Assembly: GCF_023283765.1 (NCBI RefSeq)
Contig: NZ_JAKILG010000006.1
Coordinates: 90,856-154,855, forward strand
DNA length: 64,000 bases
DNA from: Shewanella profunda
GTDB lineage: Bacteria; Pseudomonadota; Gammaproteobacteria; Enterobacterales; Shewanellaceae
Reading direction: 5' to 3'
Made by a program: the position numbers and the translations under genes. A model generated the notes under the pieces. It saw nothing but the letters and a program-made list of their open reading frames with translations. It did no database searches and was not told where the DNA came from. Position 1 is the first letter of the stretch, and every line of letters starts with the position of its first letter. This document shows positions 43,770 to 54,231 of this stretch, piece after piece.

Positions 43770-45269
43770 ATGGCACAAGATTTATCTAGATTACCCACGG
43801 CGCTTTATACCCAGCAGCAAGTTAGGGAGGCTGAACTACTCGCTGTTGCACAGGGTGAAGTGACACTTTATGAGCTGGTTGAGAGGGCTGGATATGCGGC
43901 GTTTCAATATTTAGCAAAACATATTGCAACAGAGCACAATACAGAATCAACCCCTCTACTTATGCTTGTTGGCAGTGGTAACAATGGTGCTGATGCCTTA
44001 GTCTGTGCACGCCTCGCACTCGAAGCGGGTAATGTTGTTTCCGTGATACTGACTAAAACGACAGGTAGTGTGGAGTATGAGCGGGCACTCACAGCCTACG
44101 TTAACCAAGGTGGTTTAACTCAAGAAATAGATATTAATGTGATTTCAGAAGCTGAAATTATCGTTGATGGCTTATTAGGGACGGGTGTGCGAGGCGAAGT
44201 ACGTGATGACATCGCCCAATTAATTAAGGCTGTTAATCAAAGTTCAGCTTGGGTGCTCAGTCTCGATTTACCGTCGGGGATTAATCCGGATACGGGTGCT
44301 GTGGCTAATGTTGCGGTAATGGCGGATGTTACCCTCTGTTTTGGTGGTATAAAGCAAGGCTTACTTACCAGCAAAGCACGGCATCATAGTGGATTTATCG
44401 AGTTTGCCGAATTAGGTTTAACCCCATTTTTTACCCAATCCAGCGTGCAGCGTGTTGGACGCGAAATCCTTAAAGATTACTTTGCGGCTCGGGCACGAGA
44501 TAGCCATAAAGGTCAGTCTGGCAAGGTGACTGTCATCGGTGGTGACTTTGGTATGGCAGGCGCGATCCGTCTTGCGAGTGAGGCATGTTTACGGGCGGGA
44601 GCAGGGCTTGTTACTGTGATCAGCCGTCCTGAACATCAACTCACTGTGAATGTTTCTCGCCCTGAATTGATGTTTTGGGGCTGCGATCTGGTTGATATGG
44701 AAGTGTATCTTCGCCTCGGTTGGGCGCAGGTGATTGTGCTTGGACCTGGTTTGGGTAAGCATGATTGGGGTTATAACTTGTTTAAGGCCGCTGGGTTGAG
44801 TGATAAACCCTGTGTGTTAGATGCTGATGCGTTAAATCTTCTTAGCCATGAACCTCGCTGTCAAAATAACTGGGTACTCACACCACATCCCGGTGAAGCT
44901 GCTCGTTTACTCGGTTGCTCTGTTGCTGAAATTGAGCAGGATAGGTTTGCTGCCGCGCGCGCAATACAGCAAAAGTATGGTGGGGTTGTGCTATTAAAAG
45001 GCGCGGGTACTGTTATTTATGATGGTAAGACAATGGTCGTCGCGCCTGTGGGTAACCCTGGTCTTGCAAGTGGTGGGTGTGGGGATGTGTTATCTGGTAT
45101 TATAGGCGCGCTCATGGCACAGGGTATGGATAACATGCAGGCGACAATTGTGGCCGTGGTTGTTCATGGCAGCGCTGCCGATCTTGCGGCCGCACACGGT
45201 GAGCGGGGTATGTTAGCAAGTGATTTAATGCCTTTTATTCGCCAATTAGTGAATAGTGATTTACTCTAG
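43770..45269 (+). CDS. nnrD: bifunctional NAD(P)HX epimerase / ADP-dependent dehydratase
   Basis: The product is 499 residues. The N-terminal YjeF_N epimerase domain (about 1-220) shows VGSGNNGADALVCARLA and GLLGTGVRG. The C-terminal carbohydrate-kinase-like dehydratase (about 225-495) shows GGDFGMAGAIRLASEACLRAGAG, VLTPHPGEAARLLG and GNPGLASGGCGDVLSG. Together they repair hydrated NADH and NADPH. It heads the nnrD-tsaE-amiB-mutL-miaA-hfq-hflX series, in E. coli order. The start ATG follows AGGAG. Confidence 0.96.
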   Translation: MAQDLSRLPTALYTQQQVREAELLAVAQGEVTLYELVERAGYAAFQYLAKHIATEHNTESTPLLMLVGSGNNGADALVCARLALEAGNVVSVILTKTTGSVEYERALTAYVNQGGLTQEIDINVISEAEIIVDGLLGTGVRGEVRDDIAQLIKAVNQSSAWVLSLDLPSGINPDTGAVANVAVMADVTLCFGGIKQGLLTSKARHHSGFIEFAELGLTPFFTQSSVQRVGREILKDYFAARARDSHKGQSGKVTVIGGDFGMAGAIRLASEACLRAGAGLVTVISRPEHQLTVNVSRPELMFWGCDLVDMEVYLRLGWAQVIVLGPGLGKHDWGYNLFKAAGLSDKPCVLDADALNLLSHEPRCQNNWVLTPHPGEAARLLGCSVAEIEQDRFAAARAIQQKYGGVVLLKGAGTVIYDGKTMVVAPVGNPGLASGGCGDVLSGIIGALMAQGMDNMQATIVAVVVHGSAADLAAAHGERGMLASDLMPFIRQLVNSDLL

Positions 45270-45281
45270 GCGGTATGTGAG

Positions 45282-45319
45282 ACTCAAGCACCGAAGAGGT
45301 TTAATTTTTGTGCTTGAGT
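45282..45319 (+). other. intergenic hairpin between nnrD and tsaE
   Basis: ACTCAAGCAC (45282-45291) and GTGCTTGAGT (45310-45319) form a perfect 10-base stem with an 18-base loop and no T run after it. It may attenuate or protect the mRNA rather than terminate fully. Confidence 0.45.
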
Positions 45320-45357
45320 TGCCTCCTCCATCAATAACAGCAGTGATATAAGCGGAA

Positions 45358-45816
45358 ATGACAGAGTTAACCTTTTTCTTAGATAATGAAGACGACACTA
45401 TTGCGGTAGGGCAAAAACTGGCTCGCCATATTCAAGCGCCGTTAACTCTGTATTTAACGGGTGATTTAGGCGCAGGAAAAACGACATTGAGTCGCGGGTT
45501 AATTCAAGGACTTGGCCATCAAGGTGCTGTAAAAAGTCCTACATACACGCTAGTTGAACCTTATGAACTTGACGGTGTCGAAGTTTATCATTTTGATTTA
45601 TATCGCCTAAACGATCCTGAAGAACTGGAGTTTATGGGGATCCGCGATTACTTTTCTGATAAGAGTCTTTGCATAGTGGAATGGCCAGATAAAGGGGAAG
45701 GTTTGTTGCCAGATGCCGATATGCATTTGCATTTGAGTTATGTAAATTCGGGTCGTGAAATCCAAATCCAAGCCCTGTCTGAATCAGGTGAAAAGTTATT
45801 AGCCGCGATAAAATAA
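45358..45816 (+). CDS. tsaE: tRNA N6-threonylcarbamoyladenosine biosynthesis ATPase TsaE
   Basis: The product is 152 residues. The P-loop is GDLGAGKTT, followed by SPTYTLVEPY and the conserved HFDLYRL and E-W-P-D elements of the YjeE family. With TsaB and TsaD it makes t6A37 on ANN-decoding tRNAs. It lies eight bases upstream of amiB. Confidence 0.96.
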   Translation: MTELTFFLDNEDDTIAVGQKLARHIQAPLTLYLTGDLGAGKTTLSRGLIQGLGHQGAVKSPTYTLVEPYELDGVEVYHFDLYRLNDPEELEFMGIRDYFSDKSLCIVEWPDKGEGLLPDADMHLHLSYVNSGREIQIQALSESGEKLLAAIK

Positions 45817-45824
45817 AAACAACA

Positions 45825-47237
45825 ATGACTAAAAATAATCATTATTTTCATCTTATTACTCTTTTTTTGTGCACTTTTTTTACTGTATCAGCCCACGGGG
45901 CAAATCGGTTAGAAGGTGTGCGTATTTGGGCTGCACCTGAATCTACCCGTGTGGTGTTTGATCTCAGTGAAGCGCCCAACTACACCTATTTCTCAATAGA
46001 AGGGCCTAATCGTTTAGTGGTCGACCTTAAAAAGACCTCAACCAAACTCAGCCTTAAAAATCTCGATAATAACAGTAAGCTCGTTAAAGGGGTGCGCATC
46101 AGTAAATCTCCAACGAAAGGTGATTTACGTCTGGTGATTGACCTTGTTAAGCCGCTCAATGCTAACTTGTTTTCACTACCCGTTACCGCTCCCTATGGTA
46201 ATCGTCTCGTGGTTGACCTTGAGGATAAAACCGTGACAACGGCACCACCTGTAGTGAGTTCAAGCCCAGTAAAAAGATCCGTCAATCAAAGCGTGCAATC
46301 TTCCCGTGATATTGTGATTGCTATCGATGCTGGACATGGTGGCGATGACCCCGGCTCAATTGGTCCATCAGGTCTCTATGAGAAAAAAGTCGTATTCGAA
46401 ATATCTAAGCGCCTTGCTAGTAAAATCAATGATACACCTGGAATGCGTGCCATTATGATCCGCAGTGGTGATTACTTTGTTAACTTAAACAAGCGCTCTG
46501 AGCTTGCCCGCAATAGTAAGGCGGATCTGCTGATTTCTATCCATGCGGATGCTTTTACTTCGCCCAATCCCCGTGGGGCGTCTGTGTGGGTATTGTCGAT
46601 GCGTCGTGCTAACAGTGAAATTGGTCGCTGGTTGGAGCAAAAAGAAAAGCACTCTGAGCTACTTGGTGGTGCGGGCGAGATTATCCAGAATACCGATAAC
46701 GAACAATATCTTGCGATGACACTACTCGATATGTCCATGAATAGTTCCATGGCTATTGGTCATGCTGTTGCGGGTGATATTCTCAAGGATTTAGGTGCTG
46801 TGACTGTGTTACATAAAAATCGGCCTGAGTCGGCCAGTTTTGCTGTGTTGAAGTCACCCGATATACCATCGATTCTGGTTGAAACTGGCTTTATCTCTAA
46901 TCCTAAGGAAGAGCGACTATTATCCAGTCGTCAGCATCAGGAAAGTATCGCCACCGCCATTTATAAAGGGGTGAACCGATATTTCCACAATAATGCGCCA
47001 GCAGATACACTGATAGCTAAACAAAATAATACTAGGTCGAGTTCTATATCTGCAGGAACAAGTTCAAAATCTAGTGCTAAATCTTCTGGAACAGTGAAGC
47101 ATAAAGTTACCCGAGGTGAATCACTTTCAGCCATTGCACAGCGTTATCAAGTCCCCATGGCGAGTATTAAACGTGCTAACGGGATGAAAACTGACGTTGT
47201 GCAGTTAGGGCAGACGCTCGTCATTCCAGAGAGTTAA
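45825..47237 (+). CDS. amiB: N-acetylmuramoyl-L-alanine amidase with AMIN and LysM domains
   Basis: The product is 470 residues. A signal peptide (first about 26 residues) is followed by an AMIN domain (about 28-135), a zinc amidase_3 domain (about 165-385; [12 protein letters not shown], ...[17 protein letters not shown]) and one LysM repeat at the C-terminus ([17 protein letters not shown]). It splits septal peptidoglycan during cell separation. E. coli AmiB lacks the LysM; a C-terminal LysM is common in other gammaproteobacteria. It sits in the conserved order between tsaE and mutL. Ribosome site weak, start fixed by the signal peptide. Confidence 0.94.
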   Translation: MTKNNHYFHLITLFLCTFFTVSAHGANRLEGVRIWAAPESTRVVFDLSEAPNYTYFSIEGPNRLVVDLKKTSTKLSLKNLDNNSKLVKGVRISKSPTKGDLRLVIDLVKPLNANLFSLPVTAPYGNRLVVDLEDKTVTTAPPVVSSSPVKRSVNQSVQSSRDIVIAIDAGHGGDDPGSIGPSGLYEKKVVFEISKRLASKINDTPGMRAIMIRSGDYFVNLNKRSELARNSKADLLISIHADAFTSPNPRGASVWVLSMRRANSEIGRWLEQKEKHSELLGGAGEIIQNTDNEQYLAMTLLDMSMNSSMAIGHAVAGDILKDLGAVTVLHKNRPESASFAVLKSPDIPSILVETGFISNPKEERLLSSRQHQESIATAIYKGVNRYFHNNAPADTLIAKQNNTRSSSISAGTSSKSSAKSSGTVKHKVTRGESLSAIAQRYQVPMASIKRANGMKTDVVQLGQTLVIPES

Positions 47238-47250
47238 AATGAGGAAATCT

Positions 47251-49164
47251 ATGGGCATTCAGATCTTACCACCGCAATTAGCTAACCAAATTGCCGCGGG
47301 TGAAGTGGTTGAAAGACCTGCCTCAGTGGTTAAAGAACTGGTTGAGAATAGTCTCGATGCGGGTGCGACACGAGTCGATATAGAAATCGATAAGGGCGGC
47401 AGTAAGCTGATTAAAATTCGTGATAATGGCTCAGGTATTCCTAAGGAAGAGTTGGCCTTGGCCTTGTCGCGCCACGCGACTTCAAAGTTACATTCATTAG
47501 ATGATCTTGAGGCCATACTCAGTTTTGGATTTCGTGGCGAAGCACTCGCGAGTATAAGCTCCGTTTCACGATTGACCTTAACTTCACGCACGCAAGAACA
47601 AACCGAAGCATGGCAAGCCTATGCTGAAGGCGTCGATATGGCGGTTAAAGTCATGCCAGCGGCGCATCCAGTGGGGTCCACGATTGAAGTGGTTGATTTA
47701 TTTTTTAATACCCCAGCAAGACGCCGCTTTTTAAAGAGTGATAAAACCGAATTCACCCACATTGACGAGTGGTTAAAGCGTATTGCCTTAGTGCGTGGTG
47801 ATATCCATTTTACCTTGACTCATAATGGTAAAACCGTGCGTAACTATCGCCCTGCCGTGAGCGAAGCACAGTACTTACAGCGTCTGATACAAGTTTCAGG
47901 GCGGCAGTTTGCTGAGCAAGCTTTAAAAATTGAGTGTCAACACGATGATTTGCGACTAAGCGGTTATTTGCAATCACCTTGGTCGCCAGTATTAACGGAC
48001 ACCCACTATTTTTATGTGAATGGCCGCTTAATTCGCGATCGTTTGGTGAATCATGCTGTACGCCAGGCTTTTGCACGCAAAGCCGAGATTGAACAACCCG
48101 GTTATGTGTTGATGCTAGAGATTGATCCCCATCAGGTAGATGTGAATGTGCATCCAGCCAAGCATGAGGTTCGATTTCATCAGAGCCGTTATGTTCATGA
48201 TTATATTTTACAAGCGCTACAATCTGCCCTCGAAGAGGCTGGAGAACTCAGTCCGACTAAAAACGGCAATTCAACCGAAACTGAAGATGTGTTTGGTGAT
48301 GCGCAGTTCTCCAAAGAGATTGAACCATCAGTGTCATTTGAGCTTGAGAACGTAAGTGATCAAAGTGACATTATTGAGCGTACTCATAACGCGAGTCATG
48401 CTACTACTTATGAAGGTCGATTAGCTGAGTATTCCCAAGAGCAAACCGTGGAGCCAGAGCGTGCAGGCTTTGGTATCCAGACGAATGCTTTTGGCAGTAT
48501 GGCACAACCAAGGGATAGCCATCGAAGCAGTTTCTCTGGTGGTGAAGCCCGGCAACGCACTGAGTTACCGTCAAAGGCGGCAATAGCGAGTTATGGCGCT
48601 TTATTGCAAACGCCGTCTTATAACGTAAAAGATACAGATTATCAGCCAGTAGTATCTATGCCACCTATCCTAGATGGCCAGTATTGGGTAATAACAGAAG
48701 CAAATCATCTTAGTCTCTTGCCCATAAAATCAGTAGCATTGGCGACTCGCTCCCAAGAGATAGAAGCTAAGCTTGCAACGGGTCTGATTGGTCAACCATT
48801 ATTAATGCCGGTGTCGGTTGTCGCCGATGCAGATTGGCAATCATTACTGGATGAAAATGACCCATTAATACGCCAAATAGGCTTAGAACTTACAATTCGT
48901 TACCAGCAGTTGATAATTAAAAAAGTGCCCCCATATCTGAGGGACACCCAATTAGCGAAGGTGATACCTGAGTGGTTACAATCGCTACGTTTTGAGACGC
49001 CATCGCCTAATGCACTGGCTAGTTGGCTGGCAAAACAGAGTTTAATTGGATTCGTGTCGGCACCAGAAATCTGGGCGGCATTTTCCTTGTTAACTGATGA
49101 AAAAAGACAGCATATTGCCAATCAAGCGATATCTTTACCTTGGCAGTCATGGTTAGAAGAGTAA
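47251..49164 (+). CDS. mutL: DNA mismatch repair protein MutL
   Basis: The product is 637 residues from the ATG at 47251, which follows GAGGAAA (an ATG at 47239 is in frame but lacks a site). The GHKL ATPase motifs are clear: [19 protein letters not shown] and [14 protein letters not shown] variable linker (about 335-455) precedes the dimerisation domain. The C-terminal domain has no DQHAxxE endonuclease motif, as expected in species that nick with MutH. miaA follows after three bases. Confidence 0.97.
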   Translation: MGIQILPPQLANQIAAGEVVERPASVVKELVENSLDAGATRVDIEIDKGGSKLIKIRDNGSGIPKEELALALSRHATSKLHSLDDLEAILSFGFRGEALASISSVSRLTLTSRTQEQTEAWQAYAEGVDMAVKVMPAAHPVGSTIEVVDLFFNTPARRRFLKSDKTEFTHIDEWLKRIALVRGDIHFTLTHNGKTVRNYRPAVSEAQYLQRLIQVSGRQFAEQALKIECQHDDLRLSGYLQSPWSPVLTDTHYFYVNGRLIRDRLVNHAVRQAFARKAEIEQPGYVLMLEIDPHQVDVNVHPAKHEVRFHQSRYVHDYILQALQSALEEAGELSPTKNGNSTETEDVFGDAQFSKEIEPSVSFELENVSDQSDIIERTHNASHATTYEGRLAEYSQEQTVEPERAGFGIQTNAFGSMAQPRDSHRSSFSGGEARQRTELPSKAAIASYGALLQTPSYNVKDTDYQPVVSMPPILDGQYWVITEANHLSLLPIKSVALATRSQEIEAKLATGLIGQPLLMPVSVVADADWQSLLDENDPLIRQIGLELTIRYQQLIIKKVPPYLRDTQLAKVIPEWLQSLRFETPSPNALASWLAKQSLIGFVSAPEIWAAFSLLTDEKRQHIANQAISLPWQSWLEE

Positions 49165-49167
49165 TAA

Positions 49168-50094
49168 GTGAATAAAGAATTGCTGCCGAAAGTGTTATTT
49201 CTTATGGGGCCAACCGCCTCAGGGAAAACGGCTTTAGCACTAGAATTAGCTGAAAACCATAACTGTGAGATTATCTCTGTTGATTCGGCATTGATTTATC
49301 GCGGTATGGATATTGGCAGTGCGAAACCTTCTGCCGAAGAGTTAGCACGGGGGCCGCACAGATTGATCGATATTCGTGATCCCAGCGAAAGCTATTCTGC
49401 CGCCGATTTTAGAGCAGATGCTTTAGCTGAGATTGAACAAATTATTAGCATGGGAAAAACGCCAGTACTTGTCGGCGGAACCATGATGTACTTTAAGGCA
49501 TTATTAGAAGGATTATCGCCACTCCCGAGTGCAAATGAAGCCATTCGTGCGCAAATTCTGGCAGAGGCTGATGCGAAAGGATGGGAAACATTGCATGACC
49601 AATTACGGGATATTGATCCCGTGTCGGCAGAAAGAATTCATCCTAATGATCCACAAAGGCTTTCAAGAGCGCTGGAAGTCTATAGAATAAGCGGCAAGAG
49701 TCTAACAGAGCTGACACAGACTAAGTCAGCACCTTTACCTTACGATGTGGTGCAATTTGCCATTGCTCCCCGTGAGCGCAAAGTATTACACGACTTAATT
49801 GCACAGCGTTTTCGCACAATGTTACAGCAAGGTTTTATTGGCGAAGTGACCCAGCTAAAGGCGAGGGGAGACTTACATTTAGATTTGCCATCAATGCGTT
49901 GCGTAGGTTATCGACAATGTTGGCAATATCTCGATGGAGAGTTCGACTATGATACTATGGTCGAAAAAGCAGTTGCAGCTACTAGGCAATTAGCGAAGCG
50001 TCAATTAACATGGTTGCGTAGTTGGCCAGAGTTGAATTGGCTTGAAAGTGGTGCTGAGGGGAATTTAGTTACACTTATGCGTCATTGCCGCTAG
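49168..50094 (+). CDS. miaA: tRNA dimethylallyltransferase
   Basis: The product is 308 residues from a GTG start. The P-loop is GPTASGKT, followed by the conserved [18 protein letters not shown] and VGGTMMYF stretches. It adds the isopentenyl group to A37 of UNN-reading tRNAs. The GTG at 49168 lies three bases after the mutL stop, with AGAAGAG upstream, so the two are translationally linked. Confidence 0.97.
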   Translation: MNKELLPKVLFLMGPTASGKTALALELAENHNCEIISVDSALIYRGMDIGSAKPSAEELARGPHRLIDIRDPSESYSAADFRADALAEIEQIISMGKTPVLVGGTMMYFKALLEGLSPLPSANEAIRAQILAEADAKGWETLHDQLRDIDPVSAERIHPNDPQRLSRALEVYRISGKSLTELTQTKSAPLPYDVVQFAIAPRERKVLHDLIAQRFRTMLQQGFIGEVTQLKARGDLHLDLPSMRCVGYRQCWQYLDGEFDYDTMVEKAVAATRQLAKRQLTWLRSWPELNWLESGAEGNLVTLMRHCR

Positions 50095-50111
50095 CTTATT
50101 AGCCCTTGCTG

Positions 50112-50117
50112 TATAAT
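50112..50117 (+). promoter_or_regulatory. possible -10 of an hfq promoter
   Basis: A perfect TATAAT lies in the miaA-hfq gap, 68 bases before the hfq start. No good -35 is found at 16-18 bases, so the assignment is tentative. In E. coli hfq is driven by promoters within and after miaA. Confidence 0.35.
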
Positions 50118-50184
50118 ACTAAAACTAAACAAAAAACTTCACTGATATAGATTTATTTTTATAAATTAAAAAGGAAATAATAAA

Positions 50185-50457
50185 ATGGCTAAGGGGCAAT
50201 CTTTACAAGACCCATTTTTGAACGCACTACGCCGCGAGCGCGTTCCTGTATCAATTTACTTAGTAAACGGCATTAAACTCCAAGGACAGGTAGAGTCGTT
50301 TGATCAATTTGTCATTCTGTTGAAAAACACAGTGAGCCAAATGGTTTACAAACACGCTATTTCTACTGTTGTTCCTGCTCGCCCATTCAATGTCACTGGT
50401 CACCAAAATGCCCAGGGTGGATATGGTCCGCAAGATGATGTGCCTAGTGGCGAATAA
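50185..50457 (+). CDS. hfq: RNA chaperone Hfq
   Basis: The product is 90 residues. Sm1 and Sm2 motifs are intact ([41 protein letters not shown] and [10 protein letters not shown], given here only as landmarks within residues 8-65). The C-terminal tail is shorter than in E. coli and Gly/Gln/Asn-rich. Hfq forms a hexamer that pairs small RNAs with mRNAs. Confidence 0.98.
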   Translation: MAKGQSLQDPFLNALRRERVPVSIYLVNGIKLQGQVESFDQFVILLKNTVSQMVYKHAISTVVPARPFNVTGHQNAQGGYGPQDDVPSGE

Positions 50458-50480
50458 GCGTTATTTGAGGAGTTTGCTTC

Positions 50481-51788
50481 TTGTTTGATCGTTATGAGGC
50501 GGGAGAGACAGCGGTTCTTGTCCATATCGACTTTTCCGATGAGGAACGCCGAGAAGACTTAGTCGAACTGCAGCTATTAGTTGAATCAGCGGGTGCCCGC
50601 TCTGTCGGGGTCATTACTGGAAGTCGACGCTCTCCAGATCGCAAGTTTTTTGTGGGATCTGGAAAAGCCGAAGAATTAGCCGCACTTGTGGCTGCTACTG
50701 AGGCTAATGTGGTTATTTTCAATCACGCATTGACCCCAGCTCAAGAGCGTAATCTTGAACAAGTGTGCCAGTGTCGTGTACTCGATCGAACGACGCTTAT
50801 TCTCGATATTTTCGCCCAGCGTGCACGGACCCACGAAGGTAAGTTGCAGGTGGAGCTAGCGCAATTGCGCCATATGTCGACTCGTCTTGTGCGTGGTTGG
50901 ACTCACCTTGAGCGCCAAAAAGGTGGGATTGGTTTACGGGGCCCAGGTGAAACTCAGCTTGAAACCGATAGACGCCTTCTCAGGGGCCGCATTAAAAATA
51001 TCAATAAACGCCTAGAGCGGGTTGATAAGCAACGTGAGCAGAGCCGCCGTGCGCGTAAACGCAGCGAAATGCCAACAGTGTCATTAGTAGGATACACAAA
51101 CGCGGGTAAATCTACGCTATTTAATGCGTTAACCTCATCCGACGTTTATGCCGCTGATCAGCTATTTGCTACGCTCGATCCCACGTTGAGAAAGTTAGAT
51201 TTACCCGATGGTGCCGTTATTTTAGCGGATACCGTTGGATTTATTCGTCATTTGCCACATGATCTCGTTGCCGCTTTTAAGGCAACATTGCAAGAGACTC
51301 GTCAGGCCGAGCTATTACTGCATATTGTTGATTGTGCAGATGAAAATATGACGGATAATTTTGAACAAGTGCAATCTGTGTTGAAAGACATCGAAGCCGA
51401 TGAGGTTATGCAACTAATCGTGTGTAACAAAATCGATTTACTCGAAGATGTTACACCTCGAATTGAGTATGATGATCAAGACAAACCCGTTCGGGTTTGG
51501 GTTTCAGCACAGAAGCGTTTGGGATTTGATTTGCTGTTGAAAGCGATTACCGAGCTTATCGGTAAGGTGATTAGAGAGCTTACACTTAGAATTCCGGCAA
51601 CTGCTGGACATTATCTTGGCCAGTTTTATCGACTGGATGCGATACAGCAGAAAGAGTACGACGATCTGGGGAACTGTATTTTGTCTGTTCGTTTATCGGA
51701 CGCCGATTGGCGCCGATTAGCTAAACAGAGTCAGGGTGAGTTAGAAGCCTTTATCTTCGATGCGTCGATAGAAAAGGATGTTTGTTAA
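50481..51788 (+). CDS. hflX: ribosome-dissociating GTPase HflX
   Basis: The product is 435 residues from a TTG with GAGGAG eight bases upstream; it is the only start that gives the full N-terminus. It contains the HflX N-terminal domain (VGVITGSRRSPDRKFFVGSGKAEEL), the Arg-rich linker (GGIGLRGPGETQLETDRR) and the G domain (P-loop VGYTNAGKST, DTVGF, NKIDL). It rescues stalled ribosomes, notably under heat stress. It lies between hfq and hflK, as in E. coli. Confidence 0.96.
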   Translation: MFDRYEAGETAVLVHIDFSDEERREDLVELQLLVESAGARSVGVITGSRRSPDRKFFVGSGKAEELAALVAATEANVVIFNHALTPAQERNLEQVCQCRVLDRTTLILDIFAQRARTHEGKLQVELAQLRHMSTRLVRGWTHLERQKGGIGLRGPGETQLETDRRLLRGRIKNINKRLERVDKQREQSRRARKRSEMPTVSLVGYTNAGKSTLFNALTSSDVYAADQLFATLDPTLRKLDLPDGAVILADTVGFIRHLPHDLVAAFKATLQETRQAELLLHIVDCADENMTDNFEQVQSVLKDIEADEVMQLIVCNKIDLLEDVTPRIEYDDQDKPVRVWVSAQKRLGFDLLLKAITELIGKVIRELTLRIPATAGHYLGQFYRLDAIQQKEYDDLGNCILSVRLSDADWRRLAKQSQGELEAFIFDASIEKDVC

Positions 51789-51824
51789 TAATCTAATTTA
51801 TTTCATCCACTTATGGAGTGCTAA

Positions 51825-52967
51825 ATGGCTTGGAATGAGCCCGGTAACAAGGGTAATGATCCTTGGGGAAATAAAGGTGGTAACGACAAAGGACCACCGG
51901 ACCTTGATGAGGTTTTTCGTAATCTTTCAAAGCGCTTTGGCGGCAAAGGAACTGGCTCAGGCCAATCTTTTAGTTCGCTAAGCTTAATCATCATACTTGC
52001 CATTGCTTTAGCTGTTTGGGGACTCTCGGGTTTTTATACAATTAAAGAGGCCGAGCGTGGTGTGGCATTGCGCTTTGGTAAACACATTGGTGAGATTGGT
52101 CCTGGTCTTCATTGGAAAGCGACTTTTATCGACCAGATTTATCCCGTCGACATTCAATCGGTTCGCTCTATTCCTGCGTCTGGTAGTATGCTGACTTCCG
52201 ATGAAAACGTCGTGAAGGTAGAGCTGGATGTACAGTATCGAATTTTAGATGCTTATTCATACCTATTCAGTGCAGTCGATGCGAATGCCAGCTTACGTGA
52301 AGCAACAGATAGCGCTCTGCGTTATGTGATTGGTCACAACAAAATGGACGATATTTTGACTACGGGCCGTGATGCTATTCGCCGCGACACGTGGAAAGAA
52401 TTAGAACGCATTCTTGAGCCGTACAAATTGGGTCTCTCGGTTGTTGATGTCAACTTCTTGCCAGCGCGTCCGCCTGAAGAAGTAAAAGACGCCTTCGATG
52501 ACGCGATATCAGCCCAAGAGGATGAACAGCGCTTTATCCGTGAAGCTGAAGCCTATGCTCGTGAAATTGAACCTAAAGCTCGTGGTGAAGTTGAACGTAT
52601 GGCACAACAGGCTAACGCTTACAAAGAGCGTGAAGTGTTAGAAGCTCGCGGTAAAGTGGCTCGTTTTGAGTTGCTGTTACCTGAGTATCAAGCTTCACCT
52701 GAGGTAACTCGTAAACGTTTATATCTCGATACTATGCAGCAAGTGATGACGGATACAAACAAAGTACTTATCGATGCCAAGAACAATGGCAACTTGATGT
52801 ACTTACCGTTAGATAAGCTAATGAAAGATAAGCCTGCGACACCTGAACTTGAGCCTAAACCTCAACAGAACGTCAATTCTTCATCTGTATCAGCGACTCG
52901 CATTAGTAGTGAGCCTTTGAGTGGACGTCCGTCCCGCGATGATCGTACTCGCCAAGGGAGGGATTAA
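51825..52967 (+). CDS. hflK: FtsH protease modulator subunit HflK
   Basis: The product is 380 residues. A Gly/Asn-rich cytoplasmic N-terminus (about 1-45) is followed by a single membrane helix (about 52-74) and an SPFH/band-7 domain (about 72-330), with a Pro/Ser-rich tail. It forms a large periplasmic cage with HflC around FtsH. hflC begins three bases after the stop. The ATG follows TGGAG. Confidence 0.96.
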   Translation: MAWNEPGNKGNDPWGNKGGNDKGPPDLDEVFRNLSKRFGGKGTGSGQSFSSLSLIIILAIALAVWGLSGFYTIKEAERGVALRFGKHIGEIGPGLHWKATFIDQIYPVDIQSVRSIPASGSMLTSDENVVKVELDVQYRILDAYSYLFSAVDANASLREATDSALRYVIGHNKMDDILTTGRDAIRRDTWKELERILEPYKLGLSVVDVNFLPARPPEEVKDAFDDAISAQEDEQRFIREAEAYAREIEPKARGEVERMAQQANAYKEREVLEARGKVARFELLLPEYQASPEVTRKRLYLDTMQQVMTDTNKVLIDAKNNGNLMYLPLDKLMKDKPATPELEPKPQQNVNSSSVSATRISSEPLSGRPSRDDRTRQGRD

Positions 52968-52970
52968 TCC

Positions 52971-53864
52971 ATGGGTAGATTAGGTATTATTCTTATCGCC
53001 GTACTCTTAGGTATTGGTTTGTCATCTTTGATGGTGGTGAATGAGGGCGAGCGCGCTATCGTAGCGCGTTTCGGGGAAATTTTAAAAGACGACGTTGATG
53101 GCAAGCAAGTCACCCGCGTCTACGATCCCGGTTTGCATATCAAAGTGCCTGTGATCGATAAAGTAAAATTACTCGATGCTCGTATTCAAACACTTGACGG
53201 TGCAGCTGATCGTTTTGTTACCTCAGAGAAGAAAGATCTGATGGTTGATTCCTACGTTAAGTGGCGCATTTATGATTTCGAAAAATACTACTTGTCCACA
53301 AATGGTGGTATTAAAGCGAATGCTGAATCGCTATTACAACGTAAGATAAACAACGATTTACGTACCGAATTTGGTCGCCGTACGATCAAAGAGATTGTTT
53401 CTGGCAAGCGCGATGAGTTGCAGAATGATGCGCTCGCAAATGCTTCTGAAAGTGCAAAAGACTTAGGTATTCAAGTTGTTGACGTACGTGTAAAGCAAAT
53501 TAATTTGCCTGCAAACGTCAGTAACAGTATCTATCAACGTATGCGTGCTGAACGTCAGGCTGTGGCAAAAGAGCATAGAGCACAGGGTAAAGAGCAATCT
53601 GAAATTATCCGTGCGACAATTGATGCTAATGTCACAGTTAAGATTGCTGAAGCTGAACGTAAAGCGCTAACTATTCGCGGTGAAGGTGATGCATTAGCCG
53701 CTAAGATTTACGCTGATGCTTATAATAAAGATGCTGAATTCTTTGGTTTTGTACGTAGTTTAGAGGCTTATCGTGCTAGCTTCTCGGGTAATTCAGATAT
53801 CATGGTGTTAGAACCTGATAGCGAGTTCTTCAAATATATGAAGAGCACATCACCTAAGAAGTAA
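52971..53864 (+). CDS. hflC: FtsH protease modulator subunit HflC
   Basis: The product is 297 residues. An N-terminal membrane helix (about 2-22) precedes the SPFH domain (NEGERAIVARFGEIL..., RVYDPGLHIKVPVIDKV). It partners HflK. The start overlaps a GGGAGGG site in the end of hflK. An intrinsic terminator follows 20 bases after the stop. Confidence 0.96.
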   Translation: MGRLGIILIAVLLGIGLSSLMVVNEGERAIVARFGEILKDDVDGKQVTRVYDPGLHIKVPVIDKVKLLDARIQTLDGAADRFVTSEKKDLMVDSYVKWRIYDFEKYYLSTNGGIKANAESLLQRKINNDLRTEFGRRTIKEIVSGKRDELQNDALANASESAKDLGIQVVDVRVKQINLPANVSNSIYQRMRAERQAVAKEHRAQGKEQSEIIRATIDANVTVKIAEAERKALTIRGEGDALAAKIYADAYNKDAEFFGFVRSLEAYRASFSGNSDIMVLEPDSEFFKYMKSTSPKK

Positions 53865-53883
53865 TATAGTTTAAAGCTTTTTG

Positions 53884-53916
53884 AATAGGCTCTGTATTGC
53901 AGAGCCTATTTTTTTA
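53884..53916 (+). terminator. rho-independent terminator after hflC
   Basis: AATAGGCTCTG (53884-53894) pairs with CAGAGCCTATT (53900-53910) and continues as TTTTTT. It closes the long nnrD-hflC block. Confidence 0.92.
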
Positions 53917-54128
53917 TCTAAAGGCTATTGGTTGGGATAAAAAGTGGGGATTGATTCATATTAGCAATGCATCCTTTATGCCGTTATCGAGGATGACATG
54001 CTCAAAATATCTTTCACATGGATTAAAATAGGTTAATAGTTGTGCTTTTTTTGAACTTTTTTTAAAAAACACGCAATCTCCCTAACTTACTTGCGTCTTT
54101 TCACTATGATCTGGTTCTAATTTTTAGC

Positions 54129-54134
54129 TATAAT
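54129..54134 (+). promoter_or_regulatory. possible -10 of the petABC promoter
   Basis: TATAAT about 98 bases before petA, in an otherwise gene-free 367-base gap (53865-54231). A matching -35 is weak. The rest of the gap is A/T-rich with no other feature seen. Confidence 0.4.
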
Positions 54135-54231
54135 GAGCCCCGCTTCAAACTTCGATTTTTGCCCATGGTGATGACCCGGGCGGAAAGTCTTTGAAAAACA
54201 AAAATTCCAACACCCTCTGGGAGATAAGTGG

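Noticed and set aside
47251..49164. MutL as an endonuclease
   Set aside because: The DQHAxxE metal-binding motif is absent from the C-terminal domain, as in MutH-using species.
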